A DNA stretch of 64,000 nucleotides from assembly GCF_000948975.2 (NCBI RefSeq), contig NZ_CP059735.1, positions 2,046,001 to 2,110,000 of the forward strand. Direction: 5' to 3'. The translations under genes were made by a program, and so were the position numbers. Below are positions 1-8,881 of the stretch, in pieces (positions within the stretch are counted from its first letter, which is position 1; every line of letters starts with the position of its first letter). Under the pieces are notes generated by a model that made no database searches, was not told the DNA's origin, and saw only the letters and a list, made by a program, of their open reading frames with translations. The DNA is from Thalassomonas actiniarum. Lineage in GTDB: Bacteria > Pseudomonadota > Gammaproteobacteria > Enterobacterales > Alteromonadaceae.

Positions 1-1092
1 CAAGCGGGGATCGAGCAGGGCGGCGGTAAAAGCGCTATACCAGAAAATCTGCTGGGCAATCTGTCCTTTGCCGGCCCAGGCGCCGGCGCCGGTAAAGTCG
101 AGGTGTTTGGCATCCGGCGGCGCATATTGCTCCAACCAGTGGATAAATTTTGTTAATGCATAAACCGCCGCCGGACTGTTCAAAGCGCCGCCGCGGGCAA
201 CACTGGCCCCGACCGGGTGGCAGTTTTCAAGCCTTATGCCCCATTCATCTACCGGTAAACCGTTGGGCAGGCCAGGATCCCCGACCCCCGCCATCGACAG
301 CCAGGCATCGGAAAAACGCCAGCCCAGGGAAGGGTCCATTTTGCCGTAATCCATATGCCCGTAGACCCGGACCCCGTCTATCTGTTTCACATGTACGGTG
401 AAAAACTCGGCAATATCTTCATAGGCGGACCAGTTGACCGGCACGTTTAACTCATAACCGTAACGCTGCTTAAATTGTTTTTTTAACGCCGGGCGGGAAA
501 ACCAGTCGTGGCGGTACCAGTAGAGGTTGGCAAACTGCTGATCCGGTAACTGATATAATTTGCCGTCGGGACCTGTGGTGAAAGGTAAGCCGATAAAATC
601 CGCCAAATCCAGGGTCGGCAGGGTGACGGTTTTTCCTGCGCCGGCGATAAAGTCGCTGAGCGCTATTACCGCCCCGGAGCGGTAATGGCTGCCGATAAAA
701 TCGCTGTCGTTGATGTACATATCATATAAGGGGATCCCCAGTTCAATCTGGGTCTGTATCTTTTTAATGACGTCGTCTTCGCCGGTGATTTCATGGATGA
801 CCCGGATGCCGGTGATGTCAAAAAAAGCCCGGGCGAGGGTATTGGCTTCGTATAAGTGGGTGGCGATGCGCTCCGAGACCACCCGTACTTCGATATCCCG
901 GTAGGGTTTGGCGGCTTCGATAAACCAGCGCATTTCATCAACTTGCTGCTCGCGGCTGATACTCGAGACGGTAAACTCCTTTTCTATCCAGGTGCGGGCT
1001 GATTTTATCCCGTGACTGTCTTGTGTCGCGGCGAATGCTTGCCCGGCTAAGGAGTTAACGATGAGCAACGCCATCAACAGCGCTTTAATCAT
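1..1092 (-). CDS. ABC transporter extracellular solute-binding protein (partial)
   Basis: The gene starts with ATG at 1092 behind a GGGAGG ribosome site and runs off the left edge, so 364 codons are visible and the C-terminus is missing. Residues 1-22 are a signal peptide (hydrophobic LLMALLIV, then GQAFA). The body reads as a family 1 solute-binding protein: a region around residues 85-95 typical of sugar/glycerol binders (ARAFFDITGI), then QLPDQQFANLYWYRHDWF and a conserved GAGAWAGKGQIAQ near 340. It should be a periplasmic substrate catcher for an ABC importer. The unusually long predicted form resembles GlpV-like glycerol binders, but the substrate is a guess. Any permease genes would lie to the left, outside the window. 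Confidence 0.75.
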   Translation of the reverse strand, partial: MIKALLMALLIVNSLAGQAFAATQDSHGIKSARTWIEKEFTVSSISREQQVDEMRWFIEAAKPYRDIEVRVVSERIATHLYEANTLARAFFDITGIRVIHEITGEDDVIKKIQTQIELGIPLYDMYINDSDFIGSHYRSGAVIALSDFIAGAGKTVTLPTLDLADFIGLPFTTGPDGKLYQLPDQQFANLYWYRHDWFSRPALKKQFKQRYGYELNVPVNWSAYEDIAEFFTVHVKQIDGVRVYGHMDYGKMDPSLGWRFSDAWLSMAGVGDPGLPNGLPVDEWGIRLENCHPVGASVARGGALNSPAAVYALTKFIHWLEQYAPPDAKHLDFTGAGAWAGKGQIAQQIFWYSAFTAALLDPRL

Positions 1093-1250
1093 CCTAAGCC
1101 TCCCGTGAGTCGTCTCCCCAGTTATAACTTTAGCTGAGATAGCAAGGATTTTTAATGTCAGCGGCCTTTTTCATTAAGGTGCAATGATGTTGTCATCTTG
1201 CTATGGTGGAATCCACAATGGAGTTTATGATAAAAATCGAAGGAAACGAT

Positions 1251-2588
1251 ATGACATTTAGTGTAAAAACCCTTACCGCCTTGTGTCTTGGCGCTTCACT
1301 TGCCCTGCCGGTGCTGGCAGACAGTGATGTTTATGTGACCAATAACTCGCCGCAAAACCTGTCGGTATCGGTCAGCCATACCGGGGATGCCTTACTTATC
1401 GAGGGCAGCGAATGGCAACAGCATGTCCAGACTTTAGGGCCGTGGGAAACCCGTATGGTACTCAGCTTTAACCGCTGGGAAAATGTAAAATCCGGCAAGA
1501 CCTACCATTTTGAAACTATGCTCACCAATGAGCACGGCGACAGTGTTGCTTTGCACCAGCAGGTCAAAGGGCACTGGTACAACTCCAGCTTAAAGCACGG
1601 CGCCAGCTCGGACGAATTTGCCCTGCGCTGGTATGATGACAGGGATATCCACCGCGAGCAGGTGCAAATGAGTCAGCAAGGCGCTACTACCGAGCTGGCC
1701 TTTAAGGCTGCGGCTACCGCCCGTTATGACGATCTCTATTATGCCGTTACCCCGCAAAAAATCGACGAGCAGGCCAACCCCGATGCCGATACCCTTAAGG
1801 TGATGACCTATAATATCTGGGCGTTGCCGGCAATTGCTTCCCATATCGGCGACCGCTACGATATTTTGCCCGCATATATGAAAGGTTATGATGTGCTGAT
1901 GCTGCAGGAAGTTTTTGCCTCCGGGCGCGAGGCTTTCCTGCGCACCCTGGCAGCAGAGTACCCGTACCAGACCCGGATGCTGGATAAAGACGGCATTAAT
2001 ATCTATGACGGCGGCGTTACTATTGTCAGCCGTTACCCGATAGTGAACCAGGGACAATATGTTTATCCCGATTGCAGCGGCAGCGACTGTTTTGCCGATA
2101 AAGGCCTGAATTACGCCGAAGTGATCAAGGGGGGCAAGGCCTACCACTTGCTGGCAACCCATACCGCTTCGTTTGATACCGACACCGCCCGGGAGTACCG
2201 CCAGCGCCAGTTCCAGCAGATGCGTACCTTTGCCGAAAACCTGAATATTCCCGCCGATGAAACCGTGATTTACGGCGGCGACTTTAATGTCAACAAACGC
2301 AAGTTTGCCGACGATTATGCCGATATGCTCGCTAACCTCAATGCACAAGAGCCTGAGTACGGCGGTTATACCGAGTCGACCTTTGACCCGCGCATCAACG
2401 GCTTTGCCGGTAAGGCCCTGTCCGGCGGCGAAAACATCGAATACCTGGATTATATCGTGGTCAGCAAGGCGCACCAGGGACGTGAGCACAATACCAATGT
2501 GGTGAAAATCCCGAGAAGCTCTGATCAACGGTTATTTAAACACTGGAACCTGTCGGATCACTTCCCTGTGGTGACGGAACTGCGTTAA
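1251..2588 (+). CDS. Secreted sphingomyelinase/endonuclease-exonuclease-phosphatase family hydrolase
   Basis: A 445-residue protein. The start at 1251 is preferred over an in-frame ATG at 1203 because AAGGA stands just upstream and a clean signal peptide (ALCLGASLALPVLA) follows. The N-terminal 170 residues form a beta-rich region without a recognised family. The C-terminal domain has the metal-dependent phosphodiesterase motifs of the EEP/DNase I fold: KVMTYNIWALP, VLMLQEVF (metal-binding Glu), TVIYGGDFNVNK (Asp/Asn) and LSDHFPVV (catalytic His). The WALP and DCFADKGLNYAEV stretches resemble neutral sphingomyelinase/phospholipase C exoenzymes, so a secreted phospholipid hydrolase is likely; a secreted nuclease is the alternative. 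Its stop codon overlaps the next start (TAATG), so the two genes are translationally coupled. Confidence 0.82.
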   Translation: MTFSVKTLTALCLGASLALPVLADSDVYVTNNSPQNLSVSVSHTGDALLIEGSEWQQHVQTLGPWETRMVLSFNRWENVKSGKTYHFETMLTNEHGDSVALHQQVKGHWYNSSLKHGASSDEFALRWYDDRDIHREQVQMSQQGATTELAFKAAATARYDDLYYAVTPQKIDEQANPDADTLKVMTYNIWALPAIASHIGDRYDILPAYMKGYDVLMLQEVFASGREAFLRTLAAEYPYQTRMLDKDGINIYDGGVTIVSRYPIVNQGQYVYPDCSGSDCFADKGLNYAEVIKGGKAYHLLATHTASFDTDTAREYRQRQFQQMRTFAENLNIPADETVIYGGDFNVNKRKFADDYADMLANLNAQEPEYGGYTESTFDPRINGFAGKALSGGENIEYLDYIVVSKAHQGREHNTNVVKIPRSSDQRLFKHWNLSDHFPVVTELR

Positions 2589-3598
2589 TGGCCTCAAGAT
2601 TAGCGTTAAGCACCGCCCTTTGGGGCGGTGCGGTTGTTTTTACTCTGGTTTGCTTTTACGGCTTTTATGAGTTTTTTGGTCAAGGCAAAGGAGATATGGA
2701 AATACCGGCTGTTGCTATTGCCCAAAAAAGTAACGGGCTGAACCAGGCCTTAAGACGTATCCAGCCTAAGCATACCCACCCGGCGGTCGACCCGGGTTTA
2801 GCTGAAAAGTCACAGCCGACAGAGCAGGGTGCAGCAGAAAGCTGGGCTCAGCATACCAGCCGAGAAATAGAACTGGCCTCGGGTAAGACCTTGCAGGCAT
2901 TACTGCGCCGCTTCTGGCAGTTGTGCACGGCACAAGATAATTGCCCGGAACAGCTGGCCCGGCTGCACTCGGTGCTGGCGCCCGACTATTATCATTTGCT
3001 GGAAAATTTTGCCGACTTGGAGCAGGTACGCGAGCAGTTGCTCGGGGCCGAACTTAGCGCCCATGACAGCGCACTTGAAGATAAAATTGCCCGGGTTAAA
3101 GCCATCAATGAGCAGGTATGGGGACAAGACGCCGAGTTGTTATACCGGGACGAATATGCCCTGTATGACTTTTCCCTTCAGGGACGGGAATTGGCGCAAT
3201 TATCCGGGGTCGAGGCGTTTATTGACGGCTACCGGCAGCTGACCTCACGCTGGCAGGGTAAGCTGGCAAGTTTTGAGCTGCAAACTTCGCAGGCCAAATA
3301 CGAACAAGCTTTGTCGCTGTTACCGCCATCTTTTAGTGAAAGCCAGCAGGCAATGGCCCGGGCCGAGCTGGCGCACTTGTATTTAACCCCGGAGCAGGCG
3401 GCCTCGGTGCAGCAAAGGGCAGGGCAAGTGGCGCAGCAGGCGGATACCGTGGCCAGCTATCAACAAGGCCTGGCGGCACTGAACCGGGAATTGGCGCTGT
3501 TAAGGAAAACAACCCTGGCGCACTTATCCACAGCCGAGTGGCAAAGTTATCAGAGCACACAAAAATACCGCTACCGGCTGGATTTCTTCGCGGATTAA
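2588..3598 (+). CDS. Lipase foldase (LifO-like) coupled to the upstream hydrolase
   Basis: A 336-residue protein with an N-terminal membrane anchor (about residues 8-29), a linker and then an all-helical, Gln/Ala/Leu-rich periplasmic body. The order of elements fits lipase secretion chaperones: a helix ending in an aromatic motif (RRFWQL in place of RxxFDY), then EQVWGQDAELLYRDEYALYDF like the FGxxxxxLFxxE block, and a long helical C-terminus with LPPSF and YQQGLAAL. These foldases stay anchored in the inner membrane and fold one cognate secreted lipase. No lipase gene is adjacent, so the natural client is the sphingomyelinase-like protein whose stop overlaps this start. The family call rests on pattern, and the key motif is degenerate. 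Confidence 0.65.
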   Translation: MASRLALSTALWGGAVVFTLVCFYGFYEFFGQGKGDMEIPAVAIAQKSNGLNQALRRIQPKHTHPAVDPGLAEKSQPTEQGAAESWAQHTSREIELASGKTLQALLRRFWQLCTAQDNCPEQLARLHSVLAPDYYHLLENFADLEQVREQLLGAELSAHDSALEDKIARVKAINEQVWGQDAELLYRDEYALYDFSLQGRELAQLSGVEAFIDGYRQLTSRWQGKLASFELQTSQAKYEQALSLLPPSFSESQQAMARAELAHLYLTPEQAASVQQRAGQVAQQADTVASYQQGLAALNRELALLRKTTLAHLSTAEWQSYQSTQKYRYRLDFFAD

Positions 3599-3696
3599 TC
3601 TTCGGGCGGCTGTTGGCAGTTAGCCCGGGGCATGAGTTGGCAGCGGGTAGGCTATGGTCTAAGCTTTTAATTGTCTTAGCTAAAGAGGCTGGCATT

Positions 3697-4638
3697 ATGG
3701 CCCCAGACCGTGAGCAACTGGCTAACAAGCTGTTCGAATTTGTACAAAGCAATGAAGAAGGTTATGCCATTTTTGACGCCAATGACCATCTGCTCTACTG
3801 CAACCAATCCTATGGGCAAATTTTAGGTTTTGATGCCGGGGTGCTTATTGGCCGCACTTTCCTTGATATCATTTCCCTGTGTTTTAACTCCGATAAAGGC
3901 TTTAAAACCGACACCGATGATCTTGATGTCTTGCTGGCCCGGATCAGCACCCAGTGGCGCTCGAATAACTATCGCTTATTTGAAATGCAAAGTCATGATG
4001 ACCGCTGGTTTTTGTTTTCCGAGATCAAAAATGACCGCGGCGAAATCCTGATCCAGACCAAGCAGGTCACCGAGCAAAAAGTGCTGGAGCAAAAACTGCT
4101 GGAATCACGAGACAACCTCAGGCAGCTGGCTTTGACCGACGAGCTGACCGGGGTGGCCAACCGCCGCTGTTTTGTCGACTCGGTCGAAGCCGAGCTGCAC
4201 AGGTGCCGCCGCCATAACTACCAGGTGGCCTATATGATTTTAGATCTGGATTTTTTTAAAGGTATCAACGACAACTATGGCCACCAGGCGGGGGATCTGG
4301 TGCTGCAGGCGGTGGCGAAACGGGTGAAAAAAATGCTCCGGGATTACGATATTTTCGGCCGCATCGGCGGTGAAGAATTTGCCGTGTTTCTCGGTCGCAC
4401 TAAGGTCGAAGAAGTACTGTTGGTCGCCGAGCGCATTCGCGAAGCCATTGCCGACAATCCGCTGCTATACCGGGGCAACAGCATAGCCATGACCACCTCC
4501 ATAGGTATCAGCTTGTGCACTTCGGTTGCCCACACTTACCAGGACTTGTACAACCAGGCGGATCAGGCCCTGTACCAGGCAAAAGCCAACGGTCGCAATA
4601 TGTGCCAGTTCTACCGGGAGGAGCATGAACAAAAATAG
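3697..4638 (+). CDS. PAS-GGDEF diguanylate cyclase
   Basis: A 313-residue cytoplasmic signalling protein. The start at 3697 is preceded by AGAGG; the longer open frame would overlap the foldase gene. The PAS sensor covers about residues 10-125 (EGYAIFDANDHLLYCNQSY). A GGDEF domain follows a short coiled linker, with LTDELTGVANRR, the metal-binding DLDFFKGINDNYGH and the active-site GGEEF. An inhibitory-site RDYD lies exactly five residues before GGEEF, so both c-di-GMP synthesis and product feedback are expected. A strong terminator lies about 170 bp downstream. Confidence 0.9.
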   Translation: MAPDREQLANKLFEFVQSNEEGYAIFDANDHLLYCNQSYGQILGFDAGVLIGRTFLDIISLCFNSDKGFKTDTDDLDVLLARISTQWRSNNYRLFEMQSHDDRWFLFSEIKNDRGEILIQTKQVTEQKVLEQKLLESRDNLRQLALTDELTGVANRRCFVDSVEAELHRCRRHNYQVAYMILDLDFFKGINDNYGHQAGDLVLQAVAKRVKKMLRDYDIFGRIGGEEFAVFLGRTKVEEVLLVAERIREAIADNPLLYRGNSIAMTTSIGISLCTSVAHTYQDLYNQADQALYQAKANGRNMCQFYREEHEQK

Positions 4639-5025
4639 TGCCTGATATCCAGTCACCTCCAGTTACCCAAAATGCATGCCTTATGTCGCCTTGGCGGCAA
4701 TGCCTTATAAACAGCGCGGTTAACTTTGAACTAAAACAAACTTTTGTTGAATAGATATAAAAAATCAAATAAAACAGTAGGTTGTTAAATTACTTTCAGT
4801 ATAATCCCAGGCCCCGAGTTCATCTCTGAACTTGGGGCCTGTTTATTTTGGGGCGTGAATGATTTTTGGCTGTTCTGACACCTGTCTGCGTGAGAAAAAT
4901 GTCATGTGGCATCACGACAGGTCCGTTTTTTGTCTTGATAACTGCAAAAACGCTCAAAATCTTAATCCCCTAGAAAGATAAACAGGCCCCGGGAATTAAC
5001 GCTAAACACATTTAAAGGAATGAAT
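4639..5025. other. Intergenic region between diguanylate cyclase and protease genes
   Basis: This stretch holds the terminator at 4809-4849 and the leader of the protease gene with its AAAGGA ribosome site. No further gene was seen. Confidence 0.6.
4809..4849 (+). terminator. Rho-independent terminator
   Basis: A 14-bp stem with one G-U pair (arms 4809-4822 and 4827-4840), loop TCTC, followed by GTTTATTTT. It should end transcription from the diguanylate cyclase gene. Confidence 0.85.
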
Positions 5026-5910
5026 ATGTTCAAAAAATTAATATTACCTGTGGCCATAACCCTGTTATTGAGTCCGCTAGCCGGCGCCATTTCCCTGGAT
5101 AAGGCGGGAAAAGCAAAAGGCCCGTCTATCCAACTGATCGGCGGCAGCACAACCAGTGACTGGCCGTCTGCGGTGCAGTTTTTTGTCTCCGGCGGCAGTG
5201 CCTGTACCGCCGTGAAAATTGCCAGCCACAGATATTTAACCGCGGCGCATTGTCTTATCGACAAAACCACAGGTGAGGTTGAAAGCAGTGCTTTCTTTGG
5301 CGCAAAAGTTTATTTAAGTAATGTGCAAGAGCCGACGACTTCATCGGGCTGGACGGTGAATTATCTTAACCGGGTGATGCTGCATTCATCTTATGTGTCC
5401 GAGATACTCAGCCGTATCAATAGTAATGAAAGCACCAACGGGGCAGGCATGCATAGTTTTGATGTTGCCACCTTTACCCTGCAAAATACTTCCCCTTATC
5501 CCGTGAGTGCAGTGGACTTTAATGAAGTACACCCCGGAGATAATATTACCCTGGTAGGTTATGGCTGCGAGGAAAAAGTTGGCAAAAACCGTAGCGGTTA
5601 TGGCCGTAAAAAGGCCGGTAATACTTATGCCCTGGCTATTGATGCCTATGATAACCATCCCGGATATAGTGCCTATTATGCCGGTAAGGCAGCGGAGGTT
5701 TTCTATCATAATGTTGTGGTTGCAGCGCCTAAACTCGATGGCAGCGCGCCGGGTTTATGCCCGGGAGATTCCGGCGGCCCGGCTTTTAAAAACAACAAAG
5801 TGATCGGTGTCGGGGCCTATTACAGCTTTATGGACACTTCCGGCATTGCCTATACCAATATGGAAACCAAGCTTTCTGGTTTGGCGGCTTGGGCGGGTTG
5901 GTCGCTATAA
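5026..5910 (+). CDS. Secreted trypsin-like serine protease (S1)
   Basis: A 294-residue protein with signal peptide (LILPVAITLLLSPLAGA). The second ATG, at 5026, has the better spacing to AAGGA than the ATG at 5020. The chymotrypsin-fold triad is visible: His in YLTAAHCL, Asp in HSFDVATF and Ser in CPGDSGGPAF. Two Cys pairs probably form disulfides. There is no long pro-region; mature chains usually begin at an IxGG-type site, and QLIGGSTTSDWP near residue 40 fits this. It is expected to be exported and to degrade extracellular protein. No neighbour shares an obvious function with it. Confidence 0.9.
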   Translation: MFKKLILPVAITLLLSPLAGAISLDKAGKAKGPSIQLIGGSTTSDWPSAVQFFVSGGSACTAVKIASHRYLTAAHCLIDKTTGEVESSAFFGAKVYLSNVQEPTTSSGWTVNYLNRVMLHSSYVSEILSRINSNESTNGAGMHSFDVATFTLQNTSPYPVSAVDFNEVHPGDNITLVGYGCEEKVGKNRSGYGRKKAGNTYALAIDAYDNHPGYSAYYAGKAAEVFYHNVVVAAPKLDGSAPGLCPGDSGGPAFKNNKVIGVGAYYSFMDTSGIAYTNMETKLSGLAAWAGWSL

Positions 5911-6312
5911 CAATAGCGGCCGATTTATCGGCTTGGCATCTGTGTGATTTCTAAGGATCAGTGAGGCAGGTGCCAATGCCCAACTTGTTTCGAAAAACCA
6001 ACGGCTGTAACAGCTCATGTCTGACCGGATAAGCGGAGATCAATCACTTAGCAAGCGGTAAAAATCAGCCTTCATTTTAATTGGCTGTAACTTCAAGCGG
6101 ATAACGTTTTTTCGTCATTTTTAATTGGCAGAAAGTCCTTTTTTCTGCGTCATAAAATCTAACATCTTGACATACAAAACCCCCTCAATAAACAGGCGAT
6201 CCTGGCGATTTGTATTAAGATTAAAACGTGTTTAACAGTTGAGGTTTAACTTGACGGCCAAGACTTGCTTTTGCTTGTAAAAGTGCTTTATTTGCGCCTT
6301 GAGGAGAATAAC
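5911..6312. other. Intergenic region before the DUF3718 gene
   Basis: It contains only a small GCCGA/TCGGC hairpin just after the protease stop and the GAGGAG ribosome site of the next gene. No convincing gene or terminator is present. Confidence 0.5.
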
Positions 6313-6693
6313 ATGAAATCTGTAATAACAGCTCTACTTACCGCAGCCACGGCTTTTGCTTTTTCGGCCAATGCCGCCACCTACAAATTTGTTGCCGCCA
6401 ATAATCTGCCCGGCACTCAGATATGTGTTTCTGCGGCTAAAAACGATTTGATCGGCTACAAAGATATGGCAAAACGTTACGGGGTAAGGCACAAGTATAT
6501 TGCCAATAACCTGACCTGTAACGGTGAGGAAATTGCCAGATTCGCCGCCGCCTATGGCGCAACAAGAACCGCGGATTATATTAACCGCTTCCACAAGGGA
6601 AAAGTCAGTATTATCGACATTGCTAAAGCGGCGCAAGAAAAACAACAGGCAGCAGGCGAGGATCAGGAAGTTATCCTGGTGATGGTGCACTAG
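6313..6693 (+). CDS. DUF3718 family small secreted protein
   Basis: A 126-residue product. The start at 6313 has a strong GAGGAG site and begins a signal peptide ending FSANA. The mature part has two Cys (TQICVSAAK and NNLTCNGEEI) that can form one disulfide, plus the QICVSAA...YIANNLTCN pattern of DUF3718, a family common in Colwelliaceae and relatives. The function is unknown; a periplasmic location is likely. It stands alone and converges with the HoxX-like gene. Confidence 0.75.
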   Translation: MKSVITALLTAATAFAFSANAATYKFVAANNLPGTQICVSAAKNDLIGYKDMAKRYGVRHKYIANNLTCNGEEIARFAAAYGATRTADYINRFHKGKVSIIDIAKAAQEKQQAAGEDQEVILVMVH

Positions 6694-6708
6694 TAGCACA
6701 ACACCTTT

Positions 6709-6740
6709 TCGGGGGCCGTTGCAAATGAAGCTGCCCCCGA
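6709..6740. terminator. Possible hairpin between convergent genes
   Basis: Arms TCGGGGGC (6709-6716) and GCCCCCGA (6733-6740) form an 8-bp GC-rich stem. Neither strand has a clear T-run after it, so termination is only suggested. Confidence 0.35.
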
Positions 6741-6775
6741 TATTGTTCCCTGTCTATTCGGCTTTTATTCCCTGT

Positions 6776-8530
6776 TTATTCCGTGAGCGGAGTTAAATCG
6801 GCAATGCCGTTGCTGTCGGCAGCTGTGCTGACCAGGGGATACTGGGTCAGGCGCGCCGGTGTTGTGCCCGGGCAAACCTTATAGACAAACTGTTTTCTTA
6901 GCCTGTGGTACTGGCTGTCGGCGGCGGTGAAACAGTGTTTCATTTGCAGCAGCTCTTCTTCCCGGTACTGGGCCAGGGGTTTTTCCAGCTCGTCTTTATC
7001 TCGTTGGGCCAGTTTAGTGCTCAGCAAGGCCACATACTGGTCATCTTCAAGCAGAATTCTACAATATTCTTTTAAATCAAACGCATAAGCGGTCGGGTCT
7101 GACGGGAATACCGCATCTACCAGCCCTATGTTGGCGGCGGCCTGGGCGCCGAGCGGCATACAGCTTTGGGTCAGGTCGATTGCCTGGCGGTAGCCGATAC
7201 GCCGCGGCAGGGTATAGGTCCAGTATTCGGAGCCGTACAAACCCATGGTTTTATAATGGGGGTTTAGCACCACGCCGTCGCGGGCGACCACCTGATCACA
7301 GGCCAGTGCCAGCATCACGCCGCCGGCGCCGGCATTGTTGCCCAGGGAGGCCAGGGTGATTTTGTTGCGGGTTTCCAGGATCGCCTGTACCAGGTCGTCT
7401 ATGGCATTGATATTGCGCCACGACTCCTCGGCCGGATCGTCGCTCGCCTCAATATGGTTGAGGTGGATGCCGTTTGAGAAGAAGTCGTCTCCCCCCATCA
7501 GCACCAATATCCGGGTATTGCGGCACTGGGCGGCTTTGTAGGCGGTCAGCAGGCGCTGACACTGCTCTGTGCCCATGGCGCCGTTATGAAAATTAAAATA
7601 AAGGTAACCGACGCCGTCGGCTTCGCGGTAGCTGATTTCTTTATAGGTTTTGATCTTATGGGCTGCCAGCGGCGGCAGTTTAAGCTCGGGAGTCTCTGTC
7701 AGGTGCTCTGCCAGCACCCAGGCGGCGGGCAATTTAAAATAGCTGTTGTCGGCGTTTTTTTGCTGTTTCAAATGGCTGATCCAGATGGCGCCGTCTAAGG
7801 TGGAGATGCAAATGGCGCCGTCACGCTGGGCAATGACTTTTTTCGGGGCATCGGCTTTTAACACCAGCTCCTGGTGGGCGCCGAAAAGGTAAACGCCGAT
7901 CCCGAAAAAATCATCCAGTACACCGGGGAAACTGTCGGCGGCGTGGATTTTTCTCAAGACTTCGCAGGTATTGTCCCGGTGCCAGTTAATGCTGCGCTCT
8001 GCCTGGCGGATCAGGGGTTTTAAGCTGCCTTTGACTTTTTTATCGCTGTAATCGAGCGGCAGGGGTTTAAAGTCTGCCATTTGCTGCCACTCCAGAATAT
8101 CGTCCACCAGTGCCGATGCCATTTGCGTAACTTCCTGGCGGTATAAGCTGGCTTTTGAGGCAGGGCGCATTTTAAAATTTTTCGATGACCAGATATCGCC
8201 GGCATCCATTTCGCTGTCCGCCTGCAAGGCGGTGACGCCCCACTGGCTTTGCTGATCTAAAATCGCCCAGTCCAGGGAAGAGGGCCCGCGGTCGCCGATA
8301 ATGCCCGGGTGAATGATAATGCACAGGTGTTTTTGCCAGATATCATCCGGGATGCGTTGTTTGAGAAACGGACACAGGATCAGTTCAGGTTCAAAGGTAT
8401 CGATGGCATAGCGGACTTCGCTTTCCTGTCCGGCAAAAACGACGCTGACTGCGTGTCCCTGGAGTTTAAGTTGTTCATAAATGCGTTGGCTGAGGCCGTT
8501 AAAGGCGGTGACGAGTAATAAAATACGCAC
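6776..8530 (-). CDS. hoxX: HoxX/HypX-like formyl-transferase/enoyl-CoA hydratase fusion
   Basis: A 584-residue protein that starts with GTG at 8530 behind AAGGAAG. The N-terminal half is a formyltetrahydrofolate-dependent transferase domain (HPGIIGDRGPSSLDWAI, WGVTALQADSEMDAGDIW). The C-terminal half is a crotonase-like domain with an oxyanion segment GNNAGAGGVMLALACD. This architecture is that of HypX/HoxX, which in hydrogen-oxidising bacteria makes CO from formyl-THF via formyl-CoA for the NiFe-hydrogenase active site. No hydrogenase or hyp gene is in this window. The gene follows the redox operon on the same strand after a 350-bp gap, so it may serve that pathway or act alone. Length and motifs are complete. 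Confidence 0.85.
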   Translation of the reverse strand: MRILLLVTAFNGLSQRIYEQLKLQGHAVSVVFAGQESEVRYAIDTFEPELILCPFLKQRIPDDIWQKHLCIIIHPGIIGDRGPSSLDWAILDQQSQWGVTALQADSEMDAGDIWSSKNFKMRPASKASLYRQEVTQMASALVDDILEWQQMADFKPLPLDYSDKKVKGSLKPLIRQAERSINWHRDNTCEVLRKIHAADSFPGVLDDFFGIGVYLFGAHQELVLKADAPKKVIAQRDGAICISTLDGAIWISHLKQQKNADNSYFKLPAAWVLAEHLTETPELKLPPLAAHKIKTYKEISYREADGVGYLYFNFHNGAMGTEQCQRLLTAYKAAQCRNTRILVLMGGDDFFSNGIHLNHIEASDDPAEESWRNINAIDDLVQAILETRNKITLASLGNNAGAGGVMLALACDQVVARDGVVLNPHYKTMGLYGSEYWTYTLPRRIGYRQAIDLTQSCMPLGAQAAANIGLVDAVFPSDPTAYAFDLKEYCRILLEDDQYVALLSTKLAQRDKDELEKPLAQYREEELLQMKHCFTAADSQYHRLRKQFVYKVCPGTTPARLTQYPLVSTAADSNGIADLTPLTE

Positions 8531-8595
8531 GGGTTCTTCCTTGTTGCTGCGGGTGAATAGCCTGTCAAAGGGCGGGTACGCCCCTGATGGGCGGC

Positions 8596-8624
8596 ATTTG
8601 ACCAGTAAGTCCTTTTATTGTCAA
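8596..8624 (-). promoter_or_regulatory. Possible sigma-70 promoter of the HoxX-like gene
   Basis: On the minus strand a perfect TTGACA (8619-8624) is followed after 17 bases by TCAAAT (8596-8601), a weak -10. It lies about 70 bp upstream of the GTG start. Confidence 0.35.
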
Positions 8625-8819
8625 GAATCCTGACACTTGTTATGAAGTAATTAGTCTAATTTTTTATAATTCGTTTGATTTAGCGCAAATTTTGAACGTT
8701 TTCCCGGGGGAAAGTCCTGGTTGAAAGCCTGGGGAGATTTCAGGGAAGAGCAATTGCATCACCGTAAAAACCGTGGCGGTGAAAGCCGCCCCGGCAGGTA
8801 TGCGCTACTATGATTTGCT

Positions 8820-8858
8820 CTAATAAGCCTGAATGCCGGGGCTGATATTCTTGCTCAT
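8820..8858 (-). CDS. Possible 12-residue micro-ORF
   Basis: The frame runs ATG to TAG and reads MSKNISPGIQAY. AAGGAAAGAGAAA lies directly before it. It follows the phosphoesterase stop on the same strand by about 20 bases. The ribosome site is good, but the frame is too short for any statistical support. Confidence 0.15.
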   Translation of the reverse strand: MSKNISPGIQAY

Positions 8859-8881
8859 TTTCTCTTTCCTTAGCTGTTCGT

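Larger units (their letters stand above)
8531..8881. other. Gap between phosphoesterase and HoxX-like genes
   Basis: It holds a possible promoter (8596-8624) for the HoxX-like gene and a 12-codon frame right after the phosphoesterase gene. Nothing else was recognised. Confidence 0.4.

Noticed and set aside
1590-2528. Long open frame (312 codons) on the minus strand
   Set aside because: It is the antisense of the sphingomyelinase-like gene, has no ribosome site and reads as low-complexity hydrophobic sequence.
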